From the NCBI GenBank assembly GCA_030950365.1, contig JAUZRQ010000063.1, positions 1 through 39,125 of the forward strand: a stretch of DNA of 39,125 nt, read 5' to 3'. Both the position numbers and the translations under genes were made by a program. The notes below the pieces were generated by a model. The model was not told the origin of the DNA and ran no database searches. It worked only from the letters and a program-made list of their open reading frames with translations. This DNA is from Candidatus Zhuqueibacterota bacterium (GTDB taxonomy: Bacteria > Zhuqueibacterota > Zhuqueibacteria > Zhuqueibacterales > Geothermadaptataceae). Of this stretch, positions 27,901 through 35,177 are shown piece by piece (the stretch's first letter is position 1; every line of letters starts with the position of its first letter).

Positions 27901-28249
27901 CGCAAGAGAGCTGGCGCGGCTAGGATTCCGGCTCAAAGCCACGCGGGGCACGGCTCAGGCGCTCCGCGCCGCCGGGTTGGAAGTGGGCATTCTGCACAAG
28001 GTCAACGAGGGCCGGCCGCACATCGCCGATGCCATCATCAACGGCGATATCCAGTTGGTGATCAACACACCGCTGGGCCGCGAGAGCCGCTACGATGAAT
28101 ACGCCATCGGCGCGGCCGCGTTGCAGCGCAACATTCCCTGTCTCACCACGCTGTCGGCCGCAGCCGCAGCCGTGCAGGCCATCGAGTTCATTCAAAAACA
28201 GCCGTTTTCGGTACACTGCTTGCAGGAGCTGTATGAGAATGGGCAGTAG
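24992..28249 (+). CDS. carB: Carbamoyl-phosphate synthase large subunit
   Basis: A 1085-residue CarB of normal length with two homologous ATP-grasp halves. The first ([20 protein letters not shown] at the start) makes carboxyphosphate and then carbamate. The second ([20 protein letters not shown] near residue 571) phosphorylates carbamate. ATP-grasp segments [12 protein letters not shown] and [14 protein letters not shown] are seen in the two halves. The C-terminal MGS-like allosteric domain (about 950-1085) includes [20 protein letters not shown]. Product carbamoyl phosphate serves pyrimidine and arginine synthesis. The ATG at 24992 has no strong ribosome binding site. Confidence 0.98.
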   Translation: MPQRKDLNKIMIVGAGPIIIGQACEFDYSGTQACRALKELGYDIVLVNSNPATIMTDPELADRTYIEPLTPEVVETIIARERPDALLPTMGGQTSLNIAVALAESGALENYGVELIGAKLEAIKRAEDRELFKLAMERIGLEMPKGGFAKSLDEAMEIVHQIGYPAIIRPSFTLGGTGGSVAYNVEEYKELVTRGLNASPIGEVLIEESILGWKEYELEVMRDLADNVVIICSIENLDPMGVHTGDSITVAPAQTLTDREYQRMRDAAIRIMREIGVETGGSNVQFAVHPDTGRMVVIEMNPRVSRSSALASKATGFPIAKMAAKLAVGLTLDEIQNDITGETPACFEPVLDYVVVKIPRWDFEKFPLADIRLGTQMKSVGEVMAIGRTFKEALQKGLRSLEKERYGLGADGKDRFPPFPEDDPHPEQSRQRIREGLRVPTNARIFYIRHAFRYGFSVDEIYELCRIDRWFLQQIQQIVALEDELRQAGKLELPKHRELLRRAKQFGFSDVQLAHISGMSEDEIRELRKQAGIVPVYKTVDTCAAEFRSQTPYFYSTYELENEAAPRDRKKIMILGGGPNRIGQGIEFDYCAVHAVLALKDEGYETIMVNCNPETVSTDYDIADRLYFEPLTFEDVMNIIDLEKPDGVIVQFGGQTPLKLALRLEKAGVPIIGTSPESIDLAEDRQRFEKLLASLGIRQPEAGTAFSFDDAKAIAERIGYPVLVRPSYVLGGRAMEIVYDADALKAYIDRATEVSPEHPILIDKFLEDAFEFDVDAIADGERVFIGGIMQHIEEAGIHSGDSSCMLPPYKLTAADEAILRQQTETLAKALNTVGLINIQFALKDGQIYVLEVNPRASRTVPFVGKATGVPMAKIAAKVMAGRQLREFSLPDTSNHRHMSCKTPVFPFNKFTGVPVYLGPEMKSTGEVMGIGDTFGEAFAKAQLGAGFRLPLFGAAAISVNDADKATVIPIARELARLGFRLKATRGTAQALRAAGLEVGILHKVNEGRPHIADAIINGDIQLVINTPLGRESRYDEYAIGAAALQRNIPCLTTLSAAAAAVQAIEFIQKQPFSVHCLQELYENGQ

Positions 28250-28270
28250 AATGGTTGCTGTTTCTACCTT

Positions 28271-28290
28271 AGAAACGCCCAACGTTTTCT
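28271..28290. terminator. Possible bidirectional hairpin between convergent genes
   Basis: AGAAACG (28271-28277), a five-base loop, then CGTTTTCT (28283-28290) form a short stem with one bulge, between the carB stop and the convergent lipoprotein stop. It is followed by no long T-run, so it is only a weak candidate. Confidence 0.25.
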
Positions 28291-28303
28291 GGCAATCCTG
28301 AAT

Positions 28304-28696
28304 TTATTTCGCAAACGGATTGACTGACCGCCTCGCTGTTGTATCTTTTCTGGCCTTTCCGCCAACCACCTTCACGCTGGTGGCGTTTTCCAGCTTTTTT
28401 TCCACCAGCGATAAAAACAGAAGCCACTTTGACGGATCTTTCCGAAATGCTTCGACCGTTGCTTCGATCTGATCACGCGTGATACCCCGGCTGCGCATCA
28501 TCGAATCGATCCGGGCCATGGCCTGCAGACTGTCGGTGACCGAGCGGATGAGCACCGCCTCGGCATACACATCGGCGATTTGCTGCAGGGTGAGGCCCCT
28601 GGCCGGCGGCTGCTCGACTTTGCGGCATCCGGGAAGCGGCATTGCCAACAACACCAGCAAAAGCCCGACCCTCCAGAAACGTTTGTTTGATTCCAT
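28304..28696 (-). CDS. Small lipoprotein, DUF4296-like
   Basis: A 130-residue minus-strand protein. The ATG at 28696 gives a clean lipoprotein signal peptide (MESNKRFWRVGLLLVLLAMP) with lipobox LPGC at Cys24. The open frame continues 40 codons upstream without signal-like features. The mature part has LQQIADVYAEAVLIRSVTDSL, SMMRSRGITRDQIEATVEAF and KDPSKWLLFLSLVEKKL. This resembles the DUF4296 pattern of small Bacteroidota-type lipoproteins with a helical domain, whose function is unknown. The tail is basic. It is convergent to carB and stands alone. The family call is by pattern only. Confidence 0.7.
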   Translation of the reverse strand: MESNKRFWRVGLLLVLLAMPLPGCRKVEQPPARGLTLQQIADVYAEAVLIRSVTDSLQAMARIDSMMRSRGITRDQIEATVEAFRKDPSKWLLFLSLVEKKLENATSVKVVGGKARKDTTARRSVNPFAK

Positions 28697-28811
28697 AAAT
28701 TTGCTTGTCGGATTGGGTTGATGGTATTTCTGGGAAAATGTGCCACAAATTAGGCGATTTGTGAATGGAATGCAAGAAAGAATGTTTATTTGTGGGTAAA
28801 CCGCATCTGCC

Positions 28812-28866
28812 ACCACAGACCTCGGATTTTATGAAGCCGTGGATTCACACGGAGCAAACGCGAATG
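28812..28866 (+). repeat. Degenerate copy of the cacagatt/cacggat repeat
   Basis: ccacagacctcggatttt and later agccgtggattcacacgg follow the same order as 29463-29529 but with more changes. It lies just upstream of the minus-strand lipoprotein gene. Confidence 0.4.
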
Positions 28867-29020
28867 CTGGTTGCTGCTCAGCTTTAAAATCAGTCATGGC
28901 AGAGGATTTTTGATTCGCCCTTTGAAAATCCTATTCACGTGGCCAGTAGCAGAATCTGGCTTCTGTAATTTCAAACGAAGCCAAACTGAAAACTATCCGT
29001 CGAATCGCAGCTATCTGTAC

Positions 29021-29218
29021 GTAACTATTCAGTTGTCAATAAATTGCAATGGGACCCGTCATCGCGAGCCTCCGCTAGCCGGCGGAGGCACCTGTCCGAC
29101 AACTGGCGGATGACGATCTCCATACCTTGCTCAGGGAGATTGCGTCGTCTCCGCTGGTTGGCGGATCCTCGCAATGACGGGTGAATGCCGATCTTGATCT
29201 TTATAGCTGAATAGTTAC
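29021..29218. mobile_element. MITE-like palindromic element B
   Basis: A 198-base element. GTAACTATTCAG at 29021-29032 is inverted at 29207-29218 (CTGAATAGTTAC), within a longer right end ATAGCTGAATAGTTAC (29203-29218). Inside, CCCGTCATCGCGAG (29055-29068) opposes CTCGCAATGACGGG (29168-29181), with further GATCTC/GAGAT pairing. The ends and core are shared with element A at 21567-21721, while the spacers differ. It has no open frame of its own. Confidence 0.65.
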
Positions 29219-29462
29219 ATCCGCACAATGGAAGCGGATGCAAAAAATCCGCCAAAATTCATGTGATCCCTTTTATCCGTTTTCGTTTGAAATGGTGGCC
29301 TGCCAGATGCTCCAGCCTGGAGCAACAAAAATGATCTCAGCGGGCTCCGTACCTGTGCAAGAGAATCGTTCTTTTCGTAAATATTCAGCACAAATCGGGC
29401 ACAGCCATTTTGAACGGTCAAGAAACGCCTTGCTCATGAATTTGGATATCGCCCCCCAAAAA

Positions 29463-29529
29463 CCACAGATTTCACAGATTGGCACTGATTTTCGGGGAGC
29501 CACGGATGCACACGGATTGACGCGGATGG
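29463..29529 (+). repeat. cacagatt/cacggat interspersed repeat, longest copy
   Basis: ccacagatttcacagatt opens a segment made of short near-repeats (cacagatt, cactgatt, cacggat, cacggatt, cgcggatgg). It is the most complete of four related copies in the window, all in non-coding DNA. Confidence 0.7.
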
Positions 29530-29648
29530 TCTCCCTGAAAATTTGAAATGATGATTTCACGGTTCCGAAATCCTTAAAAATAAACCTCAGCGATCTCAGC
29601 GCTACTGCGAGAGGTTTGCCTTTCTTCCTTATGCGTTTTTCACCATTC

Positions 29649-29661
29649 GCTGAATAGTTAC
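29649..29661. repeat. Lone GCTGAATAGTTAC element end
   Basis: This 13-base sequence equals the right end of element B. With the left end at 29021 it could bound a larger 641-base unit that includes element B, or it is a solo remnant. No matching left end lies closer. Confidence 0.45.
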
Positions 29662-29692
29662 AAACTAAGTTTTTTATCAAATGAATTAATAA

Positions 29693-29740
29693 GGCCTAAT
29701 TTCTTTGGGACTTGGCGTCTTTGCGTGAGAAATTTATGAA
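29693..29740 (-). repeat. 48-base interspersed repeat, copy 2 (inverted)
   Basis: The reverse complement starts ttcataaatttctcacgc and agrees with 7287-7334 at 42 of 48 positions. It lies just before the mlaE region. Confidence 0.7.
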
Positions 29741-29970
29741 GTAAACAAGATAGGAGTTATCCACACGTTATTTTGACCCGCATGGCGGTTGGCCGGTACC
29801 TGAAAGACAAACTGTGTCTCGGAATTGCTGATGCGGCAGAATACTTACTTGTTTTCTTCGATAACTGCAAAAAATTCGAGAGGTTGGCAGCCTTGTCGGC
29901 AGAAGATTCTGCTTGCTTTCCCAGCTCCGATTGGCTATCTTCAATTCTGTTTAAAACCGAGCAAAGGAGT

Positions 29971-30756
29971 ATGGCGATTCAAATGCTGCTTGCGCCGATT
30001 CGGCTATTCGGCAGACACGTTCTGGACTTCATCGAAAAATCCGGCGGCATGTTCATGCTGCTGGTGCAAATTCTCCTTGAATCAAAATCCATCATCCGAG
30101 ACCGGCGGCTGGTTTTGGAGCAAATGGAACTCATCGGCGTCCGGTCGCTGCCGCTGGTGCTCATCACTTCGCTGTTCACCGGCGCGGTGTCGTCCTGGCA
30201 GGCGGCATACCAGTTCGAGGGCTTCGTGTCCATGTCGGTGCTGGGCGGTGCCACCAGCCTGGCGATTTTCATCGAGCTGGGACCGGTGCTGACCGCGCTC
30301 GTGCTGGCCGGACGCGTGGGCGCCTCCATTGCGGCGGAGCTCGGCACCATGAAAGTCACCGAACAGATCGACGCGCTGGAGTCGCTGGCGATCAGCCCGG
30401 TGCGTTATCTGGCCATGCCGCGCTACTGGGCGTCCATCACTATGCTGCCGATCCTGACGATTTTTTCGGAATTCATCGCGCTCATGGGCGCGTTCATCGT
30501 GGCCAACCAGTTACTCGGCGTGAGCACGGCCATGTTTTTCGACAGCGTGCAGCAGTTTTTCCGGCTTCGTAACGTGTTCGGAGGACTGGCCAAGGCGCTG
30601 GCGTTCGGCGGCACCATCGCCATCGTTGGCTGTTATGTGGGCTTTCGCACCTACGGCGGTGCCGAGGGGGTCGGCCGGTCCACCATTGAGGCGTTTGTGC
30701 TCTCGGCCGCCCTGATTTTGGTCAATGACTACATCTTAGCCACGATTATTTTTTAG
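29971..30756 (+). CDS. mlaE: MlaE-family ABC transporter permease
   Basis: A 261-residue inner-membrane permease of the MlaE/YrbE family, which with the MlaF ATPase moves phospholipids between membranes. Typical segments are SLPLVLITSLFTGAVSSWQA, ELGPVLTALVLAGRVGASIA and AELGTMKVTEQIDALESL, followed by several hydrophobic helices. The start is uncertain. ATG 29971 follows AAAGGAG by one base only, and ATG 29983 is 13 bases away. The frame is open to 29773, but the family length fits 29971. Two bases separate it from mlaF. No MlaD-type (MCE) substrate-binding protein gene follows. Confidence 0.92.
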   Translation: MAIQMLLAPIRLFGRHVLDFIEKSGGMFMLLVQILLESKSIIRDRRLVLEQMELIGVRSLPLVLITSLFTGAVSSWQAAYQFEGFVSMSVLGGATSLAIFIELGPVLTALVLAGRVGASIAAELGTMKVTEQIDALESLAISPVRYLAMPRYWASITMLPILTIFSEFIALMGAFIVANQLLGVSTAMFFDSVQQFFRLRNVFGGLAKALAFGGTIAIVGCYVGFRTYGGAEGVGRSTIEAFVLSAALILVNDYILATIIF

Positions 30757-30758
30757 CC

Positions 30759-31523
30759 ATGATCGAAATTATTGATTTGCATAAATCTTTCAATGGCAAT
30801 CCGGTGCTGCGCGGAGTGGATTTACAGATTCACAAGGGCGAGGCGCACGTGATCATCGGGCGCAGCGGTTGCGGCAAAAGCGTGTTGCTAAAGCACATCA
30901 TCGGCTTGCTGCGGCCGGACAAAGGCGACGTGGTAGTGGATGGCATCGCCCTGAGTCGGCTCAAACGGCGGGACATGTACCGCGTGCGCAAAAAGATCGG
31001 TATGCTGTTTCAAAACTCGGCGCTGTTCGATTCCATGACCGTGGAAGACAACATCGCGCTTGGCGTGCGGGAGCACCGCATGTTCCCGGATGCGGAGGTT
31101 CGGCGGCGGGTGGCCGAGCTGCTGGAAATGGTGGGCCTGCCGGGCATTCAGCGCATGTTTCCGTCGGAGCTGTCCGGCGGCATGCGCAAGCGCGTGGCGC
31201 TGGCCCGCGCTCTGATGATGGAGCCTGAATATGTGCTGTACGATGAACCCACCACCGGCCTCGATCCGATCATGGCGGATTCCATCAACGAGCTGATGAT
31301 CCGAATCAACGAAGCTATGGGCGTTACCTCGGTGGTGGTGACACACGACATGGCCAGCGCCTACAAGGTGGGCGACAAAATGTCCATGCTGGAAGAGGGC
31401 AAAGTGATTTTTACCGGCACCCCGGAAGAAATTCAGGCCAGCGACAATCCGATTATCCAGCAATTCATTCGCGGCAGCCAGTCGCCGGACCTGTCGGAAT
31501 CGGTGTTGCAAAAAGCGAGGTAG
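30759..31523 (+). CDS. mlaF: MlaF-family ABC transporter ATP-binding protein
   Basis: A 254-residue ATPase paired with MlaE. Walker A is GRSGCGKSV (34-42), the signature is LSGGMRKR (138-145), and Walker B is VLYDEP (159-164) followed by TTGLDP. The switch histidine is in VVVTHDM. The Q-loop is in MLFQNSALFDSMTV. LSGGMRKRVALARAL is the usual form in MlaF proteins. It is read two bases after mlaE and is followed 12 bases later by radA. Confidence 0.94.
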   Translation: MIEIIDLHKSFNGNPVLRGVDLQIHKGEAHVIIGRSGCGKSVLLKHIIGLLRPDKGDVVVDGIALSRLKRRDMYRVRKKIGMLFQNSALFDSMTVEDNIALGVREHRMFPDAEVRRRVAELLEMVGLPGIQRMFPSELSGGMRKRVALARALMMEPEYVLYDEPTTGLDPIMADSINELMIRINEAMGVTSVVVTHDMASAYKVGDKMSMLEEGKVIFTGTPEEIQASDNPIIQQFIRGSQSPDLSESVLQKAR

Positions 31524-31535
31524 CGAGCGAGTCGA

Positions 31536-32909
31536 TTGGCACGAAAGAAAAAAGACACGGTTCAGTTCGTCTGTCAGAGTTGCGGCTACGTCAGCATCCG
31601 CTGGCTGGGGCGGTGCAGCGAGTGCGGCACCTGGAACAGCTTTGTGGAAGAGCGGGTGGCGCCGGAGCCCAAGGGCAAACGAGCGCATACGCAGGTGGCG
31701 TCCGGCTCCAAACCCGTGCCACTCAACGACATCACCGCGCAGGATGACGCGCGCATCCGGTTCCGCAGCGAGGAATTGAACCGGGTGCTCGGCGGCGGAC
31801 TGGTGCCCGGCTCCGTGGTGCTGGTCGGTGGCGATCCGGGCATTGGCAAATCCACACTGCTGCTGCAGGAATCGTCCTTTCTGGCCGGCCCGAAATTCCC
31901 GGTGCTGTATGTGTCCGGCGAGGAATCTCAGCGGCAGACGAAAATCCGCGCACAGCGGTTGGGCCTGCGTTCGGACCATCTGTACCTGCTGGCGGAAACC
32001 AATCTGGATGACATCCTCAATGTCATTCAAAATCTGAACCCCAAACTGGTCATCATCGATTCGATTCAAACCATTTATCAGCCGGCGTTTGAAAGCGCGC
32101 CCGGCAGCATCTCGCAGGTGCGCGAATGCGCGCTGGCGTTTTTGACCCTGGCCAAATCGGCCCACGTGCCGGTGATTCTGGTCGGTCATGTCACCAAAGA
32201 GGGCTTCATCGCCGGGCCAAAGGTGCTGGAGCACATGGTGGACACGCTGCTGCAATTCGAGGGCGATCGCAACCAGTTTTTCCGCATTTTGCGCGCGGTG
32301 AAAAACCGGTTCGGCTCCACGCGCGAAATGGGCATTTTCGAGATGACGGAAACCGGTCTGCGCGACGTGCAGAATCCGTCGGAGCTGTTTTTGTCGCAGC
32401 GCCAGGAGCACGCTACGGGCACGGCGGTGATTTGCACCGTGGAAGGCACGCGGCCAATTCTTGTCGAGGTGCAAGCGCTGGTCACCTCGGCCAGTTATGG
32501 TACGCCGCAGCGCACGGCCACCGGCTTCGACGCCAGGCGGCTGGCGTTGCTGCTGGCCGTGCTGGAAAAACGCATCGGCCTGCGGCTGGGCACCTTCGAT
32601 GTGTTTTTGAACGTGGTTGGCGGGGTCCGGGTGGTGGAGCCCGCCGCGGATCTGGGCGTGGCCGCGGCCATTGCGTCCTCGCTCAAAAACCTGTCCATCG
32701 CCAGCAACGCCATCCTGATCGGGGAAATCGGTCTCACCGGCGAAATTCGCTACGTGCCCAATCTCGATAAGCGGTTGACGGAAGCGGCGAAACTCGGTTT
32801 CAAACAGGCGGTGATTCCCAGAACGGGCAAGAAACAATTGTCGTTGCCCAAAACCATCGACACCCTGGAATGCGCACGACTGGAGGAGGCATTTGAGCGG
32901 CTTTTTTGA
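31536..32909 (+). CDS. radA: DNA repair protein RadA
   Basis: A 457-residue RadA (Sms) that acts in recombinational repair and branch migration. It has an N-terminal C4 zinc finger (Cys13, 16, 27, 30), a RecA-like core with Walker A GGDPGIGKST (98-107), the RadA-specific KNRFG motif (256-260), and a C-terminal Lon-protease-like domain without protease activity (LRLGTFDVFLNVVGGVRVVE). The start is a TTG at 31536, giving MARKKKDTVQFVCQSCG. The stop lies 17 bases inside tgt. Confidence 0.96.
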   Translation: MARKKKDTVQFVCQSCGYVSIRWLGRCSECGTWNSFVEERVAPEPKGKRAHTQVASGSKPVPLNDITAQDDARIRFRSEELNRVLGGGLVPGSVVLVGGDPGIGKSTLLLQESSFLAGPKFPVLYVSGEESQRQTKIRAQRLGLRSDHLYLLAETNLDDILNVIQNLNPKLVIIDSIQTIYQPAFESAPGSISQVRECALAFLTLAKSAHVPVILVGHVTKEGFIAGPKVLEHMVDTLLQFEGDRNQFFRILRAVKNRFGSTREMGIFEMTETGLRDVQNPSELFLSQRQEHATGTAVICTVEGTRPILVEVQALVTSASYGTPQRTATGFDARRLALLLAVLEKRIGLRLGTFDVFLNVVGGVRVVEPAADLGVAAAIASSLKNLSIASNAILIGEIGLTGEIRYVPNLDKRLTEAAKLGFKQAVIPRTGKKQLSLPKTIDTLECARLEEAFERLF

Positions 32910-34062
32910 ATTGATCGCGACCGATCGCTCGACGCAGGCAAGAGTTGGGCGAATTCATACGGCGCATGGCGATATCGACACACCGGTGTTCATGCCGGTA
33001 GGCACACAGGGCACGGTCAAATCGCTCAGTCCGGATGAGCTCGAGGCGGCCGGCAGTCAGATCATTCTGGGCAATACCTATCACCTTTACCTACGACCGG
33101 GGTTGGAGATTCTGCAAAAGGCTGGCGGGTTGCACCACTTTGCGAGCTGGAGCCGGCCCATTTTGACCGACAGCGGCGGTTTTCAGGTGTTCAGTCTGGC
33201 CAAACTGCGCAAAATCCACGAAAACGGCGTGGTGTTCCAGTCGCATATCGACGGCAGCTTTCACGAATTTACGCCGGAAAACGTCATGGAAATGCAGCGG
33301 ATCATCGGCGCGGACATCATCATGGCGTTTGACGAGTGCACGCCATATCCGGCCACGGAGGGCTACGTGGCCGAATCCAACGCGCTGACCTATGCCTGGG
33401 CGCAGCGCTGCAAAAAGGTGTGGCAGGAGGCGGAACCGGAGTATGGCCACCCGCAGGCGCTGTTTGGCATCGTGCAGGGCGGGACGTATCCGCATCTCCG
33501 CAAGCAAAGCGCCGAGCAGCTCGTATCGCTCGACCTGCCCGGGTACGCCATCGGAGGGCTGTCGGTGGGCGAGCCCAAACCTATGATGTACGATATGACC
33601 GGGCTGGTGACAGAATACCTGCCCAAAGACCGGCCGCGGTATTTGATGGGCGTTGGCAAACCCGAGGATATCGTCGAAGCGGTGGCCCTGGGCGTGGATA
33701 TGTTCGATTGCGTGATTCCGACGCGCAACGGCCGCAAGGGACAGGCGTTTACCTGGCAGGGTCCGCTGACCGTAAAAAATGCTTCATTCAAGGAAGACTT
33801 TCGGCCGATCGACGAACGGTGCGGGTGTCCGGCGTGCCAGCGATTTTCTCGGGCCTACATCCGGCATTTGTTTCAGGCGCAGGAGATTCTGGGATTGCGG
33901 TTGGTGAGTTTGCACAACATCTGGTTTTATCAGGATTTGATGGCGGCCATCCGTCAGGCCATCCGGGACAGCCGGTTTGAGGCATGGCGCAGGGAGTTTT
34001 ATCAGTCGTATCCGGTGGAGAACAACAGCACGGATATGAAAGCGTACCAGGATGAGAGTTGA
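32893..34062 (+). CDS. tgt: tRNA-guanine transglycosylase
   Basis: A 389-residue Tgt that exchanges G34 for preQ1 in tRNAs with GUN anticodons on the queuosine pathway. Asp93 is in ILTDSGGFQVFSL, the nucleophile Asp272 in MFDCVIPTRNGR, and the zinc site is Cys310, Cys312, Cys315 and His341. The start is a TTG at 32893 directly after GGAGGAGG (32882-32889), within the last 17 bases of radA. The exceptionally strong ribosome binding site decides this start. The last residues (NNSTDMKAYQDES) are a non-conserved tail. Confidence 0.96.
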   Translation: MSGFFELIATDRSTQARVGRIHTAHGDIDTPVFMPVGTQGTVKSLSPDELEAAGSQIILGNTYHLYLRPGLEILQKAGGLHHFASWSRPILTDSGGFQVFSLAKLRKIHENGVVFQSHIDGSFHEFTPENVMEMQRIIGADIIMAFDECTPYPATEGYVAESNALTYAWAQRCKKVWQEAEPEYGHPQALFGIVQGGTYPHLRKQSAEQLVSLDLPGYAIGGLSVGEPKPMMYDMTGLVTEYLPKDRPRYLMGVGKPEDIVEAVALGVDMFDCVIPTRNGRKGQAFTWQGPLTVKNASFKEDFRPIDERCGCPACQRFSRAYIRHLFQAQEILGLRLVSLHNIWFYQDLMAAIRQAIRDSRFEAWRREFYQSYPVENNSTDMKAYQDES

Positions 34063-34196
34063 ATGGGGAGGTAAAAGCCACTCACGTAGTGCTTCCGCAC
34101 CTGCATATGGAATGTAGGGTACCATGAAATGCCCTTGCAATTTTGAATAGCAAAAACGACCTTCACAAAAATCCATGCAAAGCAATACACATCGGC

Positions 34197-34225
34197 TTGA
34201 AAATGAAGTTTTAATTTCATATTTT
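34197..34225 (+). promoter_or_regulatory. Candidate promoter of the yajC-def-fmt-rsmB row
   Basis: TTGAAA (34197-34202) and TATTTT (34220-34225) are 17 bases apart, about 80 bases before the yajC start, in the 242-base AT-rich gap after tgt. The fit to sigma-70 consensus is good but not tested. Confidence 0.45.
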
Positions 34226-34304
34226 AAAACTTTGAACAGTTAATCAATCTGGCAGAACCCAAACTGCCATTTATTTATTCAATTTCGCTGACAAGGAGGA
34301 TGCT

Positions 34305-34625
34305 GTGCTTCTGACCTGGTTCTTGATGCTAATGGGCGGTACGCCTCAACAGGGACAACCGAACGCGTTTGCCATGTTTTTGCCCCTGATTATTATTTTC
34401 TTCATCATGTACTTTTTCATGATTCGACCGCAGGTGAAGCGCCAGAAAGCGCACCAGTTGATGATTCAAAGTTTGAAAAAAGGCGATCGCGTGGTGACAT
34501 CCGGAGGGCTGGTGGGAAAAATCGTGAACGTGAAAAAAGATACCTTTGTGGTACAGATTGCCGATAACACCCGCGTTGAGGTTTTGAAAGGACATATTTT
34601 AAAGAAGGCTGATCAGTCGGAGTAA
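34305..34625 (+). CDS. yajC: Preprotein translocase accessory subunit YajC
   Basis: A 106-residue single-pass membrane protein associated with SecDF. One hydrophobic helix (about residues 23-41, MFLPLIIIFFIMYFFMIRP) is followed by the conserved cytosolic QVKRQKAHQLMIQSLKKGD and RVVTSGGLVGKIV. It starts at GTG 34305 after a clear AAGGAGG. The tgt-yajC order is common in bacteria. Here secD and secF do not follow; def starts three bases after the stop. Confidence 0.95.
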   Translation: MLLTWFLMLMGGTPQQGQPNAFAMFLPLIIIFFIMYFFMIRPQVKRQKAHQLMIQSLKKGDRVVTSGGLVGKIVNVKKDTFVVQIADNTRVEVLKGHILKKADQSE

Positions 34626-34628
34626 GCT

Positions 34629-35177
34629 ATGGCCGTGTTATACATCCGCAAATATGGCGATCCGGTGTTGCGCCAGAAAGCCGCCCGGGTGGAACAATTC
34701 GATGACGAGCTGGCCACTCTTGTAAACGATATGATCGAGACCATGCAGGCCGCAGAGGGCATCGGCCTGGCTGCGCCGCAGGTGGGCGTGTCCAAGGCCG
34801 TGTTTGTGGTGGATGTGGGCCTGCTGGAGAAAGGCGCCCGGCCACAGGCATTCATTAACCCGGAAATCCTCGACGAATTCGGCGAGGATGTAACCATGGA
34901 GGAAGGCTGTCTGAGCATTCCCGGCGTCGCCGAGGATGTGGCACGCAAGGAAGCCGTGCGTCTGCGCTATCAGGATATCAGAGGGCAGGTGCACGAAGGA
35001 CAATTCAAAGACATGTTCGCCCGGGTGATCCAGCATGAGTTCGATCATCTCAACGGTATTTTCTTCACCGACCGGCTCGGGCCCATGAAACGGCGGCTGC
35101 TGTCTAAAAAGCTGCGGACCATTGCCGAGCAGGCCAGAAAGGAATTGGTCGAGAGGCAGTTGCATGGCGTCGGATAA
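34629..35177 (+). CDS. def: Peptide deformylase
   Basis: A 182-residue metalloenzyme that removes the formyl group from nascent protein N-termini. The three motifs are complete: GIGLAAPQ (44-51), EGCLS (92-96, metal ligand Cys94) and HEFDH (136-140, two His ligands and catalytic Glu137). The downstream fmt start lies 14 bases inside its 3' end, the usual def-fmt pairing of enzymes that add and remove the same group. Confidence 0.97.
   Translation: MAVLYIRKYGDPVLRQKAARVEQFDDELATLVNDMIETMQAAEGIGLAAPQVGVSKAVFVVDVGLLEKGARPQAFINPEILDEFGEDVTMEEGCLSIPGVAEDVARKEAVRLRYQDIRGQVHEGQFKDMFARVIQHEFDHLNGIFFTDRLGPMKRRLLSKKLRTIAEQARKELVERQLHGVG

Larger units (their letters stand above)
28697..29970. other. 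1.3-kb repeat-rich intergenic stretch
   Basis: No well-supported gene is present. Copies of several repeat families are clustered here: 28812-28866, the palindromic element at 29021-29218, 29463-29529, a lone element end at 29649-29661, and 29693-29740. A perfect 8-base inverted repeat AGGATTTT/AAAATCCT (28903-28910 and 28925-28932) forms a hairpin with no T-run. The frame that becomes mlaE is open back to 29773, but the extra 66 codons have no MlaE-like features. The density of repeat families suggests a site that tolerates insertions. Confidence 0.6.

Noticed and set aside
29273-29437. 54-codon minus-strand frame with a WLCPICAEYL segment
   Set aside because: It has only a single CxxC pair and no properly spaced ribosome binding site, and it lies among repeats. 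It could be a gene remnant but is not supported as a gene.
29757-29765. TTATCCACA, a perfect DnaA-box match upstream of mlaE
   Set aside because: It is a single 9-base match with no second box, no AT-rich unwinding region and no dnaA/dnaN neighbours, so it is not evidence of an origin.
30888-32837. 649-codon minus-strand open frame opposite mlaF and radA
   Set aside because: It is an antisense shadow of two well-identified genes with strong codon bias. Its composition (rich in His, Arg, Gln) is typical of such shadows.
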